Below, one piece after another: positions 61,307-64,000 of a stretch of 64,000 nt of DNA; the stretch's first letter is position 1; every line of letters begins with the position of its first letter. The stretch is from positions 62,001 through 126,000 of the forward strand of contig CAVQYE010000017.1 of assembly GCA_963718065.1 (NCBI GenBank). The letters run 5' to 3'. The position numbers and the translations under genes are program-made. Source of the DNA: CAVPGP01 sp963718065. GTDB lineage: Bacteria > Actinomycetota > Thermoleophilia > Gaiellales > Gaiellaceae. The notes under the pieces were generated by a model that was given only the letters and a program-made list of their open reading frames with translations, was not told the origin of the DNA and did not search any database.

Positions 61307-62275
61307 ATGCGCGACGTCCTCGACGAGATCCGGCGCGCCGCCGCTGCGGGCGAGCCCGTCGCTGTGGCAACCGTCGTCGCGGCTCGAAACGGCTCGGCGC
61401 CGCGCCCGATCGGCTCGAAGCTCGCGGTCACCGCCGACGGGCGCCTCGTCGGCTCCGTGTCGGGCGGCTGCGTCGAAGCAGACGTCGCGGAGCGCGCGAA
61501 GGAGGTCCTCGCCGGCGCGGACGCCACGCTCCTCACCTACGGGATCGCCGACGAGCAGGCATGGGGAGTGGGGCTTCCCTGCGGGAGCGAGATCGACGTC
61601 TGGCTCGAGCGAGCCGACCCGGAGCTCTGGGAGAGCGTCGCGAAGACGGTGGACCAGGAGGAGCACGCCGTGCTCTCGACCGACCTCCAGACCGGCGAGA
61701 AGCGGCTCGAGGCCGGCGCCGACACGGTCACCGGCGTCGAGGACGGCGTCTTCGCCGAGCGGATCGCACCGCCGCTGCGCCTGCTCGTCTTCGGCGCCAC
61801 TGACATCGCCGAGGCGCTCTGTGCGATCGGTGGAACCCTCGGCTGGCGCACGGTCGTCAGCGATCCTCGCGCGGGCCTCGCCACCACCGAGCGGGTGCCG
61901 AGCGCGGGCGAGCTGCACCTCGGCTGGCCCGATGAGGCGCTCGAGCTCGTCGACGAGGGGACCGCGGTTGTGGTCCTCACACACGAGGAGCGACTCGATC
62001 TGCCGGCACTCGCAGGCGCACTCCGGCGGGGCGCCCGCTACGTCGGTGCGCTCGGCTCGAAGCGCGTCCAGGAGCGGCGCCGCACGCAACTCGCAGAGGA
62101 AGGGCTCAGCGAGGAGCAGATCGCACGCATGTCCGGGCCCGCGGGTCTCGATCTCGGCGGTCGCGCGCCCGGGGAGGTCGCGCTCGCGATCGCAGCCGAG
62201 ATCGTCGCCACGGTCTCCGGAAAGACGAAGGGGAGCCCGAAGGCTCCCCCGTCGCAGCCTGCCGCGGCCGGCTAG
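61307..62275 (+). CDS. XdhC/CoxI-family protein
   Basis: 322 residues from ATG 61307. N-terminal XdhC domain with VAVATVVAARNGSAPRPIGS, GSVSGGCVEADVAERAK, and WGVGLPCGSEIDVWLE. The C-terminal NAD-binding-like domain has LLVFGATDIAEALCAIGGTL and RYVGALGSKRVQERR. XdhC proteins help insert or sulfurate the molybdenum cofactor of xanthine-dehydrogenase-type enzymes; none of those is in the window. A terminator-like hairpin lies in the last codons. Confidence 0.93.
   Translation: MRDVLDEIRRAAAAGEPVAVATVVAARNGSAPRPIGSKLAVTADGRLVGSVSGGCVEADVAERAKEVLAGADATLLTYGIADEQAWGVGLPCGSEIDVWLERADPELWESVAKTVDQEEHAVLSTDLQTGEKRLEAGADTVTGVEDGVFAERIAPPLRLLVFGATDIAEALCAIGGTLGWRTVVSDPRAGLATTERVPSAGELHLGWPDEALELVDEGTAVVVLTHEERLDLPALAGALRRGARYVGALGSKRVQERRRTQLAEEGLSEEQIARMSGPAGLDLGGRAPGEVALAIAAEIVATVSGKTKGSPKAPPSQPAAAG
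62230..62249 (+). terminator. hairpin inside the xdhC 3' end
   Basis: GGGGAGCC, loop CGAA, GGCTCCCC: an 8-bp stem with a tetraloop located about 9 codons before the xdhC stop. Probably the transcript terminator, overlapping coding sequence. Confidence 0.5.
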
Positions 62276-62284
62276 AGACGACGG

Positions 62285-62719
62285 CTAGGTCGTTACGGCG
62301 CTCGTCGCCCTGCTGCGCGAGGTGACGAGGCCGAGTCCGAGCAAAGCGATGCCGAGCACGAGGTGCAGCCAGTTGTCGGCCGTGTTGATGGGCACGAAGT
62401 TCGCGTTCCCGCCCTGGTCGATCACGAGGCCGTAGATCCAGAGCACGAGATAGACGACACCGCCGCCGAGCAGGTACGTCCGCGCGCCGTCGGGCGTCCG
62501 CGCCAGCACGAGGCCGACGATGCCGAAGAGCAGGTGGACGATGTTGTGGAGGACCGAGACCTGGAAGATCCCGAGCAGCTTCGCCCCCGAGTCATGGCCG
62601 GCGAAGCTCATGTCGCTGTAGTGCGTCGTGATCCCGGGAATGAACCCAAGGATGCCGACAAGGATGAAGACGATGCCCAGGAGCCCGGTGAGCTGCTGCG
62701 CCTGCGTCCGATTGTTCAT
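62285..62719 (-). CDS. DUF4383 membrane protein
   Basis: 144 residues, four helices. QLTGLLGIVFILVGILGFIP, GIFQVSVLHNIVHLLFGIVG and NTADNWLHLVLGIALLGLG are the hallmarks of DUF4383. Histidines in the helices recall heme- or metal-binding, but the function is not known. Confidence 0.88.
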   Translation of the reverse strand: MNNRTQAQQLTGLLGIVFILVGILGFIPGITTHYSDMSFAGHDSGAKLLGIFQVSVLHNIVHLLFGIVGLVLARTPDGARTYLLGGGVVYLVLWIYGLVIDQGGNANFVPINTADNWLHLVLGIALLGLGLVTSRSRATSAVTT

Positions 62720-62842
62720 GACTCCTCCTGGTGAGACGGTTGCTGTAGTTCCCGCACAGGCAACGGGTTCCTGCCTGCAGGACTGCGGAGGATTCGTCCT
62801 GCGGCTCGGATCGGTTCGGTTGCGCTGAGCTCCGGGCTCGAA

Positions 62843-62886
62843 GCGCTATTCCGTCGCAGCGCGGGGCGCTATTCCGTCGCAGCGCG
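62843..62886. repeat. two tandem copies of a 21-bp unit at the end of the MFS gene
   Basis: GCGCTATTCCGTCGCAGCGCG occurs at 62843-62863 and 62866-62886 (period 23). Each copy encodes, on the minus strand, the same RAATE-stop ending, so the MFS stop codon is duplicated. Confidence 0.8.
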
Positions 62887-64000
62887 CGGCGCTACGCGCA
62901 GCGCGATGTCGAGGCGCCTGCGGGATGCGTAGCGGAGAGGCCGCCGGCCGACCGAGCGGACGTCCCGGCAGAGGAGGATCGCGGCGCTTGCGACGACGAC
63001 GACCGCGGCCGCCGCTTCGAGCGTGTGCGGGATGCCGAGCACCGCGCTGAGAATGCCGATCACCGTGACGCCGATCGGGATCGGAGCGAAGGCGCCGAGC
63101 AGTGCGTAGGCGCTGACCCGCGAGAGCATCTCCTCCGGGATCTGCTCCTGCAGCGTCGTCATGTAGATCACGTCGAAGAGCGCGAGCCCGGCGCCGCAGC
63201 AGCAGGCGCCGAGTGCGATCAGCGCCGTCGACGGCGTCGTCGCGAGCAGCAACAGCGGCGGGGCGATCAAGAGCGAGGCGATGGGCGCCGTGAGAAGCGG
63301 GCGCCGCGGCCGGAAGTGCATGCCCAGCACACCGCCGATGACGAAGCCGGCCATCTCGCCGGCGAGGATGAACCCCCAGGCTGCCGCGCCGCCGAGGCTC
63401 CGCTTCGCGACGATCGGGCCGAGCACCAGGAAGCTGCCGATGCCGATCGCGTTGACGACCGCGAACTGCGCGGAGACGGCCCACATCCAGGTGCGGGACC
63501 GGAACTCGTGCCAGCCCGCGGCGAGCTCCCGCATGAACCGCGGTGCTTCGGCGCGATCCTCCCGGCAGAGGCGCAGGCGCGAGATCAGGATCGCGCTCGC
63601 GAAGAACGTCATCGCGTCCAGCCCGATCGCCAGGCCGGCGCCGAAGGCCGCCACGAGGATGCCGCCGGTTGCGGTGCCGACGAGGCGCATCATGTCGCGG
63701 ACGACGCCGAGCAGCGCGTTCGCCTCCTGGCGGTGCTCGTCCGGCACGACGCTCGGCACGAGGCCGTTCAGGGCGGGGAGGAGGAAGGCGGTCGCGCCGC
63801 CGCCGATTGCCTGCAGGATCACGAGCTGCCAGAGCTGCGCAACGCCGGCGAGGAGCAGCACCGCGGTGGCCGCCTGCGCCGTCCCCGAGACGATGTCGGC
63901 GGCGACGATCACGCGGCTCCGCGTGAACCGGTCGGCGAGCACGCCGCCGACCAGCATCAGCGAGATCTGGGCGAGCATCCGGGCGCCGACGACGAGTGCG
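62869..64000 (-). CDS. MFS transporter (N-terminus beyond the window)
   Basis: At least 377 residues; the frame stays open to the window edge. MFS_3/enterobactin-exporter-like pattern: GGVLADRFTRSRVIVAADIV, GGGATAFLLPALNGLVPSVV with DEHRQEANALLG, and LFDVIYMTTLQEQIPEEMLS with RVSAYAL. Resembles EntS-like exporters. The C-terminus overlaps a tandem repeat that duplicates the stop. Confidence 0.9.
   Translation of the reverse strand, partial: ALVVGARMLAQISLMLVGGVLADRFTRSRVIVAADIVSGTAQAATAVLLLAGVAQLWQLVILQAIGGGATAFLLPALNGLVPSVVPDEHRQEANALLGVVRDMMRLVGTATGGILVAAFGAGLAIGLDAMTFFASAILISRLRLCREDRAEAPRFMRELAAGWHEFRSRTWMWAVSAQFAVVNAIGIGSFLVLGPIVAKRSLGGAAAWGFILAGEMAGFVIGGVLGMHFRPRRPLLTAPIASLLIAPPLLLLATTPSTALIALGACCCGAGLALFDVIYMTTLQEQIPEEMLSRVSAYALLGAFAPIPIGVTVIGILSAVLGIPHTLEAAAAVVVVASAAILLCRDVRSVGRRPLRYASRRRLDIALRVAPRAATE

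Noticed and set aside
1..64000. CRISPR array, rRNA genes or biosynthetic megasynthase
   Set aside because: No regularly spaced direct repeats, rRNA sequence, or PKS/NRPS modules are present. FabF at 53951 is a single housekeeping-type enzyme.

Overview
The window is high-GC DNA (about 70% by eye) with many GTG/TTG starts, stop/start overlaps, SHOCT-tailed small proteins, DUF6325 proteins, a cbb3-like oxidase and LigD-type repair enzymes. This suits a soil actinobacterium, most likely class Thermoleophilia (Gaiellales or Solirubrobacterales). That placement is inference: no rRNA or ribosomal protein gene is present. All family names come from motif recognition; no search could be run.

Layout. 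1-2084: an ApbE flavinyl transferase with a di-heme ferric-reductase-like membrane protein. 2312-5322: a three-gene set resembling C-glycoside catabolism (DUF6379 beta subunit, TIM-barrel alpha subunit, GMC 3-oxidase), every gene frameshifted as read. 5342-9332: a roughly 4 kb island between an intact tRNA-Val(CAC) gene and a 36-bp copy of that gene's 3' end; it carries a truncated phage capsid gene and a two-gene membrane module. 9463-10689: a secreted protein and a CheY-like regulator. 10728-18392 (minus strand): a cbb3-like oxidase cluster with several small subunits and a heme-copper-oxidase homologue lacking the copper-site segment. 18508-20284: a divergent two-component system. 20204-24188: acyl-CoA dehydrogenase, RodZ-like protein, SDR, aquaporin and a small membrane protein, several with indels. 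24368-24638: two tRNA-Ser genes. 24736-31627: membrane proteins and an MBL-fold hydrolase. 31746-39506: a MalT-type LuxR regulator and a tightly overlapping membrane/phosphodiesterase operon. 39508-49646: small SHOCT/DUF6325/PLDc_N proteins, K+ channel, PLD, DUF2252, MFS, a third tRNA-Ser, methyltransferase and a GroES-like protein. 49669-53606: LigD polymerase and ATP-dependent ligase flanking a glycosidase and an Xre-type regulator. 53951-64000: FabF, MBL, MOSC, HAD, flavin reductase, CaCA exchanger, YbaK, XdhC, DUF4383 and an MFS gene cut by the window edge.

The most striking signal is in the island protein at 6014-7864. Its first 132 residues contain twelve cysteines in two runs of six, each run spaced exactly 11 residues, and almost every cysteine has an aromatic residue three positions later. 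This hendecad cysteine/aromatic ladder forms a probable membrane hairpin ahead of a seven-blade kelch-type propeller and an oxidase-like C-terminal domain. A 100-residue membrane protein with a CGC motif is encoded just upstream. Together they look like an uncharacterised two-gene membrane system, perhaps for metal handling or electron transfer.

About 16 frameshifts fall in a few clusters (2.3-4.7 kb, 8.9 kb, 13.06 kb, 21.6-24.0 kb, 51.5 kb, 56.8 kb) while most other genes are intact. This points to local sequence error, real decay, or both, and affects the reading of the C-glycoside operon most.
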